NCBI RefSeq assembly: GCF_003194385.1
Contig: NZ_LAPT01000003.1
Span: 1-64,000 of the forward strand
Direction of reading: 5' to 3'
Origin: Pokkaliibacter plantistimulans
GTDB lineage: Bacteria; Pseudomonadota; Gammaproteobacteria; Pseudomonadales; Balneatricaceae
DNA length: 64,000 nucleotides
Each line of letters begins with the position of its first letter. Position 1 is the stretch's first letter. Below, piece after piece: positions 18,990 to 27,279 of this stretch. The notes beneath the pieces were generated by a model, which saw nothing but the letters and a program-made list of their open reading frames with translations, had not been told where the DNA came from and searched no databases. The translations under genes were made by a program, and so were the position numbers.

Positions 18990-19748
18990 GTGGACATAGC
19001 AACGCTGGTCGGACTGGTGGGGGCGATGGGTCTTATTGTCGCTGCCATGGTAATGGGGGGAAGTCTCGGCGTCTTTATAGATGTGCCATCTATCCTGATT
19101 GTATTTGGCGGAGCTACTTTGGTGGCGCTGATCAAATTTACTCTGGGGCAATTTCTTGGTGCCGGTAAAACCGCTGCCAAAGCCTTCATGTTCAAGTCGG
19201 TCGATCCGAACGTTCTCATTCAGGAAATTGTTGAGGTAGCGGATGCTGCTCGCAAGGGAGGTCTGTTGTCGCTGGAAGACAAGCAGGTATCCAGCCCTTT
19301 CATGCAGCGGGGCATGCAGCTGCTTGTTGATGGGCATGATCCTGAGGTGGTCAGAACGTTACTCAATAAAGAATTACGCCTGTCCAAAGGGCGGCACGAA
19401 AGCAGTATCAAGATATTTGAAGCATTGGGTGATGTCGCGCCAGCCATGGGGATGATCGGTACCCTCATCGGTCTGGTACAGATGCTGGCCAATATGAGTG
19501 ATCCCAAGGCCATCGGACCTGCCATGGCTGTTGCCCTGCTGACAACGTTGTACGGCGCCTTGCTGGCAAGCGTGATATGCCTTCCTATTGCTGACAAACT
19601 GAAAAATCGCAATGAAGAAGAGGCTGAGTGCGGCGCCATTGTGGTCGATGGCTTGCTGGCTATTCAGGCAGGTCAGAACCCCCGGGTTATCGAACAGATG
19701 TTGAAGAACTATCTGCCAGAGTCGAAACGCGGCACAGCGGAAGCGTGA
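18990..19748 (+). CDS. pomA: Flagellar stator PomA (MotA family, Na+-type)
   Basis: Membrane stator subunit that couples ion flow to flagellar rotation. 252 residues starting with GTG (AAGGGG seven bases upstream). It is much closer to the sodium-driven PomA of Vibrio than to proton-type MotA: N-terminus MDIATLVGL, GGSLGVFIDVPSILIVFGG (25-43) and MGMIGTLIGLVQML with DPKAIGPAMAVALLTTLYGA. Four membrane helices (about 1-20, 30-48, 150-172, 182-202) and a cytoplasmic loop with the charged residues that touch FliG. Cotranscribed with pomB, 15 bases apart. The ion assignment is inferred from family similarity. Confidence 0.94.
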   Translation: MDIATLVGLVGAMGLIVAAMVMGGSLGVFIDVPSILIVFGGATLVALIKFTLGQFLGAGKTAAKAFMFKSVDPNVLIQEIVEVADAARKGGLLSLEDKQVSSPFMQRGMQLLVDGHDPEVVRTLLNKELRLSKGRHESSIKIFEALGDVAPAMGMIGTLIGLVQMLANMSDPKAIGPAMAVALLTTLYGALLASVICLPIADKLKNRNEEEAECGAIVVDGLLAIQAGQNPRVIEQMLKNYLPESKRGTAEA

Positions 19749-19763
19749 TAGGGTGGGGCACCC

Positions 19764-20732
19764 ATGAGCGATGATGTAGAAGAGTGTAAATGTAAGCCTG
19801 GCTTGCCTGCCTGGTTGGCGACCTTTGCCGACCTGATGTCCCTGATGATGTGCTTCTTTGTGTTGTTGCTGTCCTTCTCTGAAATGGATGTGCTGAAGTA
19901 CAAGCAGATTGCTGGTTCCATGCGCGCTGCGTTTGGGGTGCAGAATCAACTACAGGTGAAAGATATCCCCAAGGGTACCAGTATCATTGCTCAGGAGTTC
20001 AGTCCAGGGCGTCCAGAACCCACACCGCTCAATGAGGTGCGCCAGTTTACTACGGACCAGACTCGCAGCACGCTTGATGTGCAATGTGCTCCCGGTCGGG
20101 TGGTGAATCCACCGGAAGAGCAGAATGAAGAAAATAAGCCGCAGGCTTCTGCACAGCAGGACAGCCAGCAGCAATCCCAGGAAGACAGGGAGGCACAGCA
20201 GCAGACGGAGGAGACGGCAATCAATGTCGCCTCAGCACTGAATGCGGAAATAGCCAAAGGCTCTATAGAGGTTGAGACTCAGGAGCAAAAAATCATTATT
20301 CGCGTTAAGGAGCAGGGTTCGTTTGAATCAGGGTCGGCAGCAATGAACTATGCTTTTGTGCCTATCATGGCCAAAATCCGCGATGTGCTGCTCGGCGTGC
20401 GTGGACGTATCTCGATTGAAGGGCATACCGATAATGTGCCCATCCATACTGCGCAGTTTCAGTCCAACTGGGCTCTGTCCACTGCTCGTGCCTTGTCAGT
20501 TGCAGAAGAGTTGTTCGCCGATGGGCGGCTGGATCAGCGTCGGTTTAGTGTGGTCGGGTATGCGGACACCCATCCGTTAGCTCCCAATAATACATCTGCC
20601 AATAGAGCTGCCAATCGTCGGGTGGAGATAGTCATACATCAAGGTAAAGATCTGCAAAGTGATGAACCGTTGGTTACGCCACCTCCGACTACCAATGAGG
20701 CTGTGCCTCTGGCTCCTCAGGAGATTTTCTAA
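19764..20732 (+). CDS. pomB: Flagellar stator PomB (MotB family, Na+-type)
   Basis: Second stator subunit, anchoring the complex to peptidoglycan and carrying the ion-binding aspartate. 322 residues. A Cys/Lys-rich cytoplasmic N-terminus, then one membrane helix with the ion-binding Asp23 (TFADLMSLMMCFFVLLLSF), the plug region KYKQIAGSMRAAFGVQNQL and KDIPKGTSIIAQEF, strikingly like Vibrio PomB. Residues 115-160 are a Gln/Glu-rich linker of low complexity. The OmpA-like peptidoglycan-binding domain occupies about 185-310, with IEGHTDNVPI and NRAANRRVEI. No other flagellar genes are in the window. Confidence 0.94.
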   Translation: MSDDVEECKCKPGLPAWLATFADLMSLMMCFFVLLLSFSEMDVLKYKQIAGSMRAAFGVQNQLQVKDIPKGTSIIAQEFSPGRPEPTPLNEVRQFTTDQTRSTLDVQCAPGRVVNPPEEQNEENKPQASAQQDSQQQSQEDREAQQQTEETAINVASALNAEIAKGSIEVETQEQKIIIRVKEQGSFESGSAAMNYAFVPIMAKIRDVLLGVRGRISIEGHTDNVPIHTAQFQSNWALSTARALSVAEELFADGRLDQRRFSVVGYADTHPLAPNNTSANRAANRRVEIVIHQGKDLQSDEPLVTPPPTTNEAVPLAPQEIF

Positions 20733-20800
20733 CAGTAACGGTGATGCAGGTGTCGCGTGGATGCCTGCTATGCCAGTCTGTGCTTTGTCGAGGTTTGGTA

Positions 20801-21781
20801 ATGGATTTGAAGCAAGTGCTCGATACGCTGGCGGATGGCCAGTGGCATTCCGGAGCAGAGCTGGGTGAGGCGCTGGGTGTAAGTCGGGCGGCAGTGTGGA
20901 AGCAGCTACAGAAGTTTGAGGCTCTTGGGCTTGTTTTACATGCGGTAAAAGGGCGGGGTTATCGTCTGGTACGGCCGCTTGAACTGATCGATATGGCTTG
21001 GCTGGAGTTGGAGCTTGCGAGTAGTGCCGTGACTCGTGATTTGCTTACTTTACATTATTTCCTGAGTCTGGATTCAAGTAACAAGACCGCTTTGGAGTTA
21101 ACGCGGCGCGAGAGTGGTCACGGTCATCTGATTATTGCTGAGCATCAGGTAGCGGGACGCGGGCGCCGCGGGCGAGCCTGGGTCAGCCCTTTTGGAGAAA
21201 ATATCTATTTTTCCCTTATCTGGTCGTTCCAGTCAGGTCTCGCCGCACTGGAAGGTCTGAGCCTGGCTGTCGGGCTGGCACTGGCGCGGACGCTCAGCAA
21301 GGCCGGAGTCAGCGGTGTGGGGCTAAAGTGGCCGAACGATGTGTTGATTGAGCACAAAAAAGTCGCTGGTATCTTGCTGGAACTCAGCGGCGAGGCTGGC
21401 GGTGTTTGTCAGGTGGTCATTGGTGTGGGCGTGAATGTGGAGATGCAGGATCAGATGGGGCAGATCACGCAACCCTGGTGCAGTTTGCGGCCATACTTAC
21501 CCGAAGGTTATGGGCGTAATCGCCTGCTGGCTGATCTGCTGCAGGAGCTGGTGGCCGTGCTGCAGGTGTTTCAGCGTGAGGGCTTTGTAGCCGTTAAGCA
21601 GGAGTGGATGTCGTTTAGCGTTCATCAGGGTCTGGCGGTGCGCTTGCAGGCGGGCGAGCAGTGTACTGAAGGGGTGATGGTGGGGCTGACTGATACAGGC
21701 GGTCTGCGCGTTGCCACTGAGCAGGGGGAAGAAGTATTTCATGGTGGTGAGGTGAGTGTTCGTGCGCTTTCCACAAGCTGA
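20801..21781 (+). CDS. birA: Biotin-[acetyl-CoA-carboxylase] ligase and biotin operon repressor BirA
   Basis: Makes biotinyl-AMP and attaches biotin to the carboxyl carrier protein; with its N-terminal helix-turn-helix it can also repress biotin genes. 326 residues from ATG 20801, which has GAGG upstream; the in-frame ATG at 20741 would add 20 unrelated residues. The winged HTH covers 1-60 (ALGVSRAAVWKQLQ), GRGRRGRAW (119-127) binds biotinyl-AMP, and KWPNDVLI is in the catalytic core. The C-terminal SH3-like domain ends the protein. Its 3' end overlaps coaX. Confidence 0.94.
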   Translation: MDLKQVLDTLADGQWHSGAELGEALGVSRAAVWKQLQKFEALGLVLHAVKGRGYRLVRPLELIDMAWLELELASSAVTRDLLTLHYFLSLDSSNKTALELTRRESGHGHLIIAEHQVAGRGRRGRAWVSPFGENIYFSLIWSFQSGLAALEGLSLAVGLALARTLSKAGVSGVGLKWPNDVLIEHKKVAGILLELSGEAGGVCQVVIGVGVNVEMQDQMGQITQPWCSLRPYLPEGYGRNRLLADLLQELVAVLQVFQREGFVAVKQEWMSFSVHQGLAVRLQAGEQCTEGVMVGLTDTGGLRVATEQGEEVFHGGEVSVRALSTS

Positions 21782-22511
21782 AGTAGATGTTGGTAATACA
21801 CGAATTAAGTGGCGTGTTCGCTATGCGATGGATCGGCTGGGACCGGTCATGTATCGATCCAGTGCCGATTCTGCGGTGGTAATGGGGGAGTTGCAGGTTG
21901 ATGGTGTGCGCGCCCTGGCGTTGTCATCGGTGGGTGCGCCTGCTGCCGTGCAGCAGTGGCAGCAATATGCACAGGAATGCCAGTGGTCACTCTATTTGGC
22001 AGCCTCTGAGTCAAGTGCAGCAGGGGTTGTAAACGCCTATCGCGAGCCGGGACGTCTGGGAGTGGATCGCTGGCTGGCTATGATTGCGGCGCACAATGCG
22101 TACCCCTCTGATTGTCTGTGTGTTTTCAATGCTGGTAGTGCGCTCACGGTCGACTTTGTTGCGACAAATGGTCGGCATCTGGGTGGCTACATCGTGCAAG
22201 GTTGGGCCATGTTGCAGCGGGCCTTGCTGGGTAATACCCAGCGCATTCATGTGCGAGCAGAAATGATGAGCGATACCTTGCCAGGAGATGATACGGATAG
22301 CTGTGTGGGACATGGTCGCCTGCTTATGTGGCAAGGTTTTATAAGGCAAATGATTGTGCAGGCTGAGAGCTATTCGGCGGTGCCGCGCTTTGTGGTTGCA
22401 GGTGGCGATGCTGATAAGGTGCTACCCGTGCTGCAGGGTCGGTTGTGCATGCATTGCCCTGACCTGGTACTCGATGGTCTCGCGATTATGGCGAGGTCGG
22501 CAGAATGTTGA
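21762..22511 (+). CDS. coaX: Type III pantothenate kinase
   Basis: Phosphorylates pantothenate, the first step of CoA synthesis; the acetyl-CoA-insensitive type III enzyme of the ASKHA fold. About 249 residues. The start is GTG: 21762 has GAGG nine bases upstream, while GTG 21756 is too close to it; both overlap the end of birA. Signatures: the phosphate motif DVGNTRIKW (9-17), GRLGVDRWLAMIAAHNA and the catalytic Asp in GSALTVDFV, then GGYIVQG. The birA-coaX-SPOR gene order is common in Pseudomonadales and relatives. Confidence 0.93.
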   Translation: MRFPQAEVDVGNTRIKWRVRYAMDRLGPVMYRSSADSAVVMGELQVDGVRALALSSVGAPAAVQQWQQYAQECQWSLYLAASESSAAGVVNAYREPGRLGVDRWLAMIAAHNAYPSDCLCVFNAGSALTVDFVATNGRHLGGYIVQGWAMLQRALLGNTQRIHVRAEMMSDTLPGDDTDSCVGHGRLLMWQGFIRQMIVQAESYSAVPRFVVAGGDADKVLPVLQGRLCMHCPDLVLDGLAIMARSAEC

Positions 22512-23146
22512 GACATGTGTGGCTGCTGCTGATTGTTATTAATCTGGCAGTGGGTTGGTGGGGGTGGCAGCGTGAGCAGGAGGAAAAGGCGGGTCTGGGT
22601 CTGATGCTACCTGTTTTGGCTGATCAGAGATTGCTAATGGGGCATGAAATGGCTGCGAGTTTGTTGCAGCTGCGGGCTGAGGAAGCGCAGAAGGCATGTC
22701 TTGGTGTCATGCTGGACAGCGAAGCATTAGCGAAGACTTGGTCAGGATGGCTGGAATCCAAGGGGGTTGCTGTCACTATAGTTCGTTATGCGGAAGCTGC
22801 GTCCCCAGATTATTGGGTATACCTGGAAACGCGGGATGTGACTCAGCGCCAGTCGTGGTTGGAGAAACTATTTGCTGAGGGGATCGATGCCTATGTTATC
22901 GATGCAGGGCAGCTTAAAGGGTTTATCTCCATAGGGCGATTTACGCGTAGATCAGCAGCGGACTACGTTCAGGCTACTGTCAGTGCGCTTGGATTAAAGC
23001 CGCTGATCTATTCTATTGATCATGCAAGCGAGCAATGGGTGCTACGTGTTGATAGCACCTATGCTGATACATGGGCAGAGATAATTGCTGGGTTGCCGGC
23101 CAAAGATCAGCAGCAAATGCAGTTAAGTAAAATTCTTTGTAATTAG
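22505..23146 (+). CDS. SPOR-domain-like membrane-anchored protein
   Basis: 213 residues. One N-terminal membrane helix (about 5-21), a linker, then a region from about 68 to 140 resembling a SPOR peptidoglycan-binding domain (CLGVML opening, YWVYLETRDVTQRQSWLEKLFAEGIDAYVI, ISIGRFTRR), followed by a C-terminal extension of about 70 residues that I do not recognise. The usual SPOR fold binds denuded septal glycan, but the Gln-rich SPOR core is atypical here. The start overlaps coaX by 7 bases. Codon use and base composition are slightly more AT-rich toward the 3' end. Confidence 0.75.
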   Translation: MLRHVWLLLIVINLAVGWWGWQREQEEKAGLGLMLPVLADQRLLMGHEMAASLLQLRAEEAQKACLGVMLDSEALAKTWSGWLESKGVAVTIVRYAEAASPDYWVYLETRDVTQRQSWLEKLFAEGIDAYVIDAGQLKGFISIGRFTRRSAADYVQATVSALGLKPLIYSIDHASEQWVLRVDSTYADTWAEIIAGLPAKDQQQMQLSKILCN

Positions 23147-23150
23147 GGTA

Positions 23151-23179
23151 TTGCAAGTATCTGATTCCTTGAGTAATAT
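23151..23179 (+). promoter_or_regulatory. Sigma-70 promoter of the tRNA operon
   Basis: -35 TTGCAA (23151-23156), exactly 17 bases, -10 TAATAT (23174-23179). The bases after the -10 (CGCACCCGC) are GC-rich, as in stable-RNA promoters under stringent control. The expected transcript start is near 23186, 25 bases before the first tRNA. Confidence 0.8.
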
Positions 23180-23210
23180 TCGCACCCGCTACGCAAGTGG
23201 TGGTGACTAA

Positions 23211-23286
<76 letters not shown>

Positions 23287-23298
23287 TTATCTAAGCGC

Positions 23299-23382
23299 GG
23301 TGGGGTTCCCGAGTGGCCAAAGGGATCAGACTGTAAATCTGACGCGTGAGCTTCGGTGGTTCGAATCCACCCCCCACCACCA
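23299..23382 (+). tRNA. tRNA-Tyr (anticodon GTA)
   Basis: 84 bases, a class II tRNA with the long variable arm expected for bacterial tRNA-Tyr. Acceptor GGTGGGG/CCCCACC, anticodon loop CTGTAAA, T-arm GGTGG TTCGAAT CCACC, discriminator A, encoded CCA. Confidence 0.96.
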
Positions 23383-23383
23383 G

Positions 23384-23459
<76 letters not shown>

Positions 23460-23463
23460 GTAT

Positions 23464-23539
23464 GCTCATGTAGCTCAGTTGGTAGAGCACACCCTTGGTA
23501 AGGGTGAGGTCGGCAGTTCGAGTCTGCTCATGAGCTCCA
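23464..23539 (+). tRNA. tRNA-Thr (anticodon GGT)
   Basis: 76 bases. Acceptor GCTCATG/CATGAGC, anticodon stem CACCC/GGGTG with loop TTGGTAA, T-loop TTCGAGT, discriminator T, encoded CCA. In E. coli and Pseudomonas this gene is followed by tufB; here it is not. Confidence 0.96.
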
Positions 23540-23588
23540 TTGTTTGACGGCGTAACTCAAAAGGTTGGCGTTTGGTGTGGGAAAGTTC

Positions 23589-23617
23589 TTGCATCGAGTG
23601 GTTGAGATATATACCAT
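23589..23617 (+). promoter_or_regulatory. Candidate promoter of tRNA-Trp-secE-nusG
   Basis: TTGCAT (23589-23594) followed by an AT-rich -10 zone: TATACC at 15-base spacing (23610-23615) or TACCAT at 17 (23612-23617). A GC-rich ACGCGTCC discriminator follows. It lies about 30 bases before tRNA-Trp. Confidence 0.5.
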
Positions 23618-23644
23618 ACGCGTCCGGCTAAAATGAGTGGTGAC

Positions 23645-23720
23645 AGGGCAGTAGTTCCAACGGCAGAACGTCGGTCTCCAAAACCGAATGTTGGGGGTTC
23701 GAATCCCTCCTGCCCTGCCA
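23645..23720 (+). tRNA. tRNA-Trp (anticodon CCA)
   Basis: 76 bases. Acceptor AGGGCAG/CTGCCCT, anticodon stem TCGGT/ACCGA with loop CTCCAAA, T-loop TTCGAAT, discriminator G, encoded CCA. Placed directly before secE, as in Pseudomonas. Confidence 0.96.
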
Positions 23721-23727
23721 ATACTCC

Positions 23728-23745
23728 GGTCGAATCTCTCCTGCC
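23728..23745 (+). repeat. Degenerate copy of the tRNA-Trp 3' end
   Basis: The segment GGTCGAATCTCTCCTGCC repeats, with one substitution and one missing T, the T-loop to acceptor part of tRNA-Trp that ends only 7 bases upstream (GGTTCGAATCCCTCCTGCC). It looks like a remnant of a partial tRNA duplication or of a recombination event at the tRNA end. Confidence 0.6.
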
Positions 23746-23791
23746 GAAATGGCACACCCTGTAACAAAAGCACTTGAATAGAGGCGCCTGG

Positions 23792-24160
23792 ATGAGTGGG
23801 AAGGCAGAAGTTCAGGAATCCAAGCTGGATGGTCTGAAGTGGGTGGTGGTTGCTGCCCTGGTGGCTGTCGGTGTGGTTGGTAATGCAATGTATTCTGAAC
23901 AATCCCTGTTGTACAGGGTAGTTGCGTTGCTTGTTCTGGCTGCTGTTGCGGCTTTTGTTGCTCTGCAAACTGCAAGGGGGAAGTCTTTCTTTGCGTTACT
24001 GAAAGAGGCTAAGACAGAGGTTCGTAAGGTTGTATGGCCAACTCGCCAGGAAACAACTCAGACCACTTTGATTGTTGTTGCAGTGGTTCTGCTGATGTCT
24101 TTGTTGTTATGGGCATTGGATTCATTGCTCAGTTTCTTGGTCTCTTTGGTCATCGGTTAA
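23792..24160 (+). CDS. secE: Preprotein translocase subunit SecE
   Basis: Small essential subunit that clamps SecY in the protein-export channel. 122 residues from ATG 23792 (AGAGG seven bases upstream). Three membrane helices (about 16-33, 40-60, 90-120), as in the E. coli type, with the conserved amphipathic stretch EVRKVVWPTRQET (77-89) before the last one. Followed by nusG after 9 bases; the secE-nusG pair is universal in bacteria. Confidence 0.96.
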   Translation: MSGKAEVQESKLDGLKWVVVAALVAVGVVGNAMYSEQSLLYRVVALLVLAAVAAFVALQTARGKSFFALLKEAKTEVRKVVWPTRQETTQTTLIVVAVVLLMSLLLWALDSLLSFLVSLVIG

Positions 24161-24169
24161 GGAGGTGGC

Positions 24170-24703
24170 ATGGCTAAGCGTTGGTATGTAGTTCATGCGT
24201 ACTCTGGATACGAGAAAAACGTGATGCGCACGTTGAAAGATCGTATCAAGCTGAATGACATGGAAGAGCATTTTGGCGATATCTTAGTTCCTACTGAGGA
24301 AGTTGTAGAGATTCGCAATGGTGTGAAGCGCAAAAGTGAGCGCAAATTCTATCCTGGCTATGTATTGGTTCAGATGGATATGAATGAGGCTGCTTGGCAC
24401 TTGGTTAAGGAAACGCCTCGTGTAATGGGCTTTATTGGTGGTACTGCAGACAAGCCTGCCCCCATCAGTGATAAAGAGGCGGCTGCCATTCTGCAACGTG
24501 TGGAATCTGTGGTAGATAAGCCCAAGCCCAAGACTGTATTTGAGCCTGGTGAAGCAGTGCGTGTTATTGATGGTCCGTTTGCTGACTTCAGCGGTGTCGT
24601 TGAAGAAGTGAACTACGAGAAAAACCGGCTTCATGTGGCTGTTTTGATTTTTGGACGCTCTACTCCTGTAGAGCTGGAGTTCGGTCAGGTCGAGAAGGCT
24701 TGA
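24170..24703 (+). CDS. nusG: Transcription elongation/antitermination factor NusG
   Basis: Binds RNA polymerase across its clamp, suppresses pausing, and links it to Rho or to ribosomal S10. 177 residues. The NGN domain starts at [16 protein letters not shown] and contains [12 protein letters not shown]; the KOW domain at the C-terminus contains [13 protein letters not shown] (about 140-152). The ribosome site is AAGGAGG. Part of secE-nusG, upstream of the ribosomal protein genes. Confidence 0.97.
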   Translation: MAKRWYVVHAYSGYEKNVMRTLKDRIKLNDMEEHFGDILVPTEEVVEIRNGVKRKSERKFYPGYVLVQMDMNEAAWHLVKETPRVMGFIGGTADKPAPISDKEAAAILQRVESVVDKPKPKTVFEPGEAVRVIDGPFADFSGVVEEVNYEKNRLHVAVLIFGRSTPVELEFGQVEKA

Positions 24704-24716
24704 TTGGATTGTGCTA

Positions 24717-24789
24717 GTAAGCGTTTGCCTCGATTATATCGGGGCTTTTGCTTACCTGTTAAACGGGGAGCCTTCGGGCGCTATTACCC
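24717..24789 (+). promoter_or_regulatory. rplK-rplA leader with probable L1-binding structure
   Basis: A long hairpin forms from GTAAGC (24717-24722) with GCTTAC (24750-24755) and an inner stem GCCTCGA/TCGGGGC. A second element GGGGAGCC-TTCG-GGC followed by ACCC (24766-24789) lies just before the rplK ribosome site. In E. coli, L1 represses this operon by binding the leader at a mimic of its 23S rRNA site; this structure is in the expected place. The L1 role is inferred. Confidence 0.5.
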
Positions 24790-24802
24790 ATTGGAGTGAA
24801 AC

Positions 24803-25234
24803 ATGGCAAAGAAAATTACAGCTTATATCAAGCTGCAGGTTAAGGCTGGTCAAGCTAACCCCAGCCCACCCGTTGGTCCAGCTCTGGGTCAGCACGGTGT
24901 TAACATTATGGAATTCTGTAAGGCGTTCAATGCCAGGACTCAAGGTCTTGAGCTGGGTCTGCCTACGCCTGTAGTGATTACCGTTTATGCTGATCGTAGC
25001 TTCACCTTCATTACTAAGACTCCTCCTGCTTCAATTCTGTTGAAGAAGGCTGCAGGTCTGAAGAGTGGTTCACCGCGTCCCAATACTCAGAAAGTGGGTA
25101 AAGTGAACCGTGCTCAGCTTGAAGAAATTGCCAAGGCAAAAATGCCCGACCTGACTGCAGGCGACATGGATGCTGCTGTGCGTACTATCGCCGGTAGTGC
25201 TCGTTCTATGGGCCTGGAAGTGGAGGGCGTATAA
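24803..25234 (+). CDS. rplK: 50S ribosomal protein L11
   Basis: Forms the base of the L7/L12 stalk with 23S rRNA and takes part in GTPase and RelA activation. 143 residues. Recognised by [31 protein letters not shown] (10-40, in part) with the Pro-rich hinge, and the C-terminal RNA-binding domain ending in [13 protein letters not shown]. The stop codon directly abuts the rplA start, so the two are coupled. Confidence 0.98.
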   Translation: MAKKITAYIKLQVKAGQANPSPPVGPALGQHGVNIMEFCKAFNARTQGLELGLPTPVVITVYADRSFTFITKTPPASILLKKAAGLKSGSPRPNTQKVGKVNRAQLEEIAKAKMPDLTAGDMDAAVRTIAGSARSMGLEVEGV

Positions 25235-25930
25235 ATGGCAAAGCTGACTAAGCGTGCAAAACTGATCGCTGAGAAAGTTCAGCCTGGCAAACTGTACAGC
25301 GTTGAAGATGCTGTAACTCTGCTGGCAGATCTGTCAAAAGTAAAGTTCACTGAGTCCATTGATGTGGCTGTGAACTTGGGTGTTGATCCACGTAAATCTG
25401 ATCAGGTTGTTCGTGGTTCCACTGTTCTGCCTAACGGTACTGGTAAAACTGTACGCGTAGCAGTGTTCGCTCAGGGTGCCAACGCTGAAGCTGCTAAGGC
25501 TGCAGGCGCTGACGTTGTAGGTTTTGATGATCTGGCTGATGCAGTTAAAGCTGGCAACCTGGACTTCGACGTTGTCATTGCTACTCCAGATGCAATGCGT
25601 GTAGTTGGTCAGTTGGGGCAGATTCTTGGTCCTCGTGGCCTGATGCCTAACCCAAAAGTGGGTACTGTTACTCCTGATGTTGCTACCGCGGTTAAAAATG
25701 CCAAGGCTGGTCAGGTTCGTTACCGTACTGACAAAAACGGTATCATTCACTGCGGTCTGGGTAAGCTGGGCTTTGAGGCGGGTGCTATCAAGGAAAACCT
25801 GGAAGCGCTGGTTGGTGATCTGAAGAAAGCCAAGCCTTCTACTTCCAAAGGTGTTTACCTGAAGAAGGTAACCCTGTCTACCACTATGGGACCTGGTCTG
25901 GTAGTGGATTTGAGCAGCCTGAACGTATAA
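25235..25930 (+). CDS. rplA: 50S ribosomal protein L1
   Basis: Binds 23S rRNA at the mobile L1 stalk that moves deacylated tRNA out of the E site, and represses its own operon in E. coli. 231 residues. Recognised by the N-terminal [38 protein letters not shown] in the middle, and [11 protein letters not shown] at the end. It starts directly after the rplK stop. Confidence 0.98.
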   Translation: MAKLTKRAKLIAEKVQPGKLYSVEDAVTLLADLSKVKFTESIDVAVNLGVDPRKSDQVVRGSTVLPNGTGKTVRVAVFAQGANAEAAKAAGADVVGFDDLADAVKAGNLDFDVVIATPDAMRVVGQLGQILGPRGLMPNPKVGTVTPDVATAVKNAKAGQVRYRTDKNGIIHCGLGKLGFEAGAIKENLEALVGDLKKAKPSTSKGVYLKKVTLSTTMGPGLVVDLSSLNV

Positions 25931-26114
25931 TTCATGTTGCGATCGAACTTTGGGGTCCCTGGATATGTACTGGGGGCCGTCAAAGACCGCAGGTGAGCCT
26001 TGGCTCTTAATGTTGCCTGCGCAGATGGTGTCCCGGCTCAACCTTGTTGAGTCTGACCACCAAAAGTGCCCCTGATTTCAGGGGTGTGGTATGGAAATAT
26101 CCAGGAGAAAGCCC
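25931..26114 (+). promoter_or_regulatory. L10 leader (rplJ-rplL autoregulation)
   Basis: A 184-base non-coding leader before rplJ, the place of the conserved L10(L12)4-binding RNA leader. Near its end CCCCTG-ATTT-CAGGGG (26069-26084) forms a tight hairpin enclosed by an ACCAC (26057-26061)/GTGGT (26086-26090) stem. Its loops could make the kink-turn recognised by L10. The assignment rests on position and structure, not on a covariance search. Confidence 0.6.
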
Positions 26115-26615
26115 GTGGCTTTGAAACTTGAAGACAAGAAGGCCATTGTCGCTGAAGTCAGCGAGGTGGCTAAAGGCGCGCTTTCTGCCGTGGTTGCTGA
26201 TGCCCGTGGTGTGACTGTAGAGCACATGACTGGTCTGCGTAAGCAAGCGCGTGAGAATGGAGTTTACGTTCGTGTTGTACGTAACACTCTGGCTCGTCGC
26301 GCAATGGAAGGTACCCAATTTGAATGCCTGAACGAGGTTTTCAAGGGGCCAACCCTTATTGCTTTCTCAAATGAGCATCCAGGCGCTGGCGCTCGTCTGT
26401 TCAAAGAGTTCGCGAAAGGTAATGACAAGTTTGAGGTGAAGGGTCTGGCTTACGAAGGTAAGTTCATGACTGCAGCTCAGATTGACATCCTGGCAACTCT
26501 GCCAACCTACGACGAAGCTGTTGCACAGCTGATGAGCGTAATCCAAGGCGCAACCAGCAAGCTGGCACGCACTTTGGCTGCGATTCGCGACCAGAAAGAA
26601 GGCCAAGTCGCTTAA
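26115..26615 (+). CDS. rplJ: 50S ribosomal protein L10
   Basis: Anchors L7/L12 dimers to the ribosome and represses its own translation. 166 residues starting at GTG 26115, which has AGGAGA six bases upstream and gives the conserved N-terminus ([20 protein letters not shown]). An in-frame ATG at 26091 would add eight residues not seen in the family. The C-terminal helix that binds L12 ends in [14 protein letters not shown]. Confidence 0.97.
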   Translation: MALKLEDKKAIVAEVSEVAKGALSAVVADARGVTVEHMTGLRKQARENGVYVRVVRNTLARRAMEGTQFECLNEVFKGPTLIAFSNEHPGAGARLFKEFAKGNDKFEVKGLAYEGKFMTAAQIDILATLPTYDEAVAQLMSVIQGATSKLARTLAAIRDQKEGQVA

Positions 26616-26697
26616 TCCTTGTAGGGATAAGTTGCTTAAAGTATCGATTAATCATTTCTGTTTGGCAGAAATGTTATACGTTTAGGAAAGATTCAAA

Positions 26698-27069
26698 ATG
26701 TCCGCTATTTCTAAAGAAGATATCATCAACGCAGTTGCCGAAATGTCTGTAATGGACGTTGTAGAACTGATCAAGATGATGGAAGAGAAGTTCGGTGTTA
26801 CCGCTGCTGCTGCTGTAGCTGCTGGTCCTGCTGCTGCTGCTGAAGCGGTAGAAGAGAAAACCGAATTCGACGTGATCCTGGCTTCTGCTGGCGATAAGAA
26901 AGTTAACGTTATCAAAGTGGTACGTGCTGCTACCGGTCTGGGCCTGAAAGAAGCCAAAGACATGGTTGATGGTGCTCCTTCTACTCTGAAAGAAGGCATC
27001 AGCAAAGACGAAGCTGAAAAGCTGAAGAAAGAGCTGGAAGAAGCTGGCGCCACTGTAGAGATCAAGTAA
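26698..27069 (+). CDS. rplL: 50S ribosomal protein L7/L12
   Basis: Multi-copy stalk protein that recruits translational GTPases. 123 residues: N-terminal dimerisation domain (1-35), an Ala-rich hinge (about 37-52), and the globular C-terminal domain with [27 protein letters not shown] (68-94, in part). Strong ribosome site (AGGAAAG). Followed by the attenuator before rpoB. Confidence 0.98.
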   Translation: MSAISKEDIINAVAEMSVMDVVELIKMMEEKFGVTAAAAVAAGPAAAAEAVEEKTEFDVILASAGDKKVNVIKVVRAATGLGLKEAKDMVDGAPSTLKEGISKDEAEKLKKELEEAGATVEIK

Positions 27070-27119
27070 TTTTATTCTTATGGCATTTTCTATTGCCTGA
27101 CGATACTATTACTAGTTGG

Positions 27120-27147
27120 GGCTGGTGGCCATCGCCACCGGCCTTTT
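27120..27147 (+). terminator. rplL-rpoB attenuator
   Basis: GGCTGGTGGC (27120-27129), loop CATC, GCCACCGGCC (27134-27143), then TTTT. Ten pairs with one wobble. Its place matches the partial terminator between rplL and rpoB in E. coli that lowers polymerase subunit synthesis relative to ribosomal proteins. Confidence 0.85.
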
Positions 27148-27279
27148 CTCGCTTAAAATGCAGCCCATGTGGAGCGGCTATCCAAGCTCATTTTCTCAGA
27201 CAGTCAGTCCGGCCAGAAAAAAGAGATGGCGGTGGCTGTTATTGTCTTTTGAGTCAGGTGCACAAGCTGGGGAACGCTG

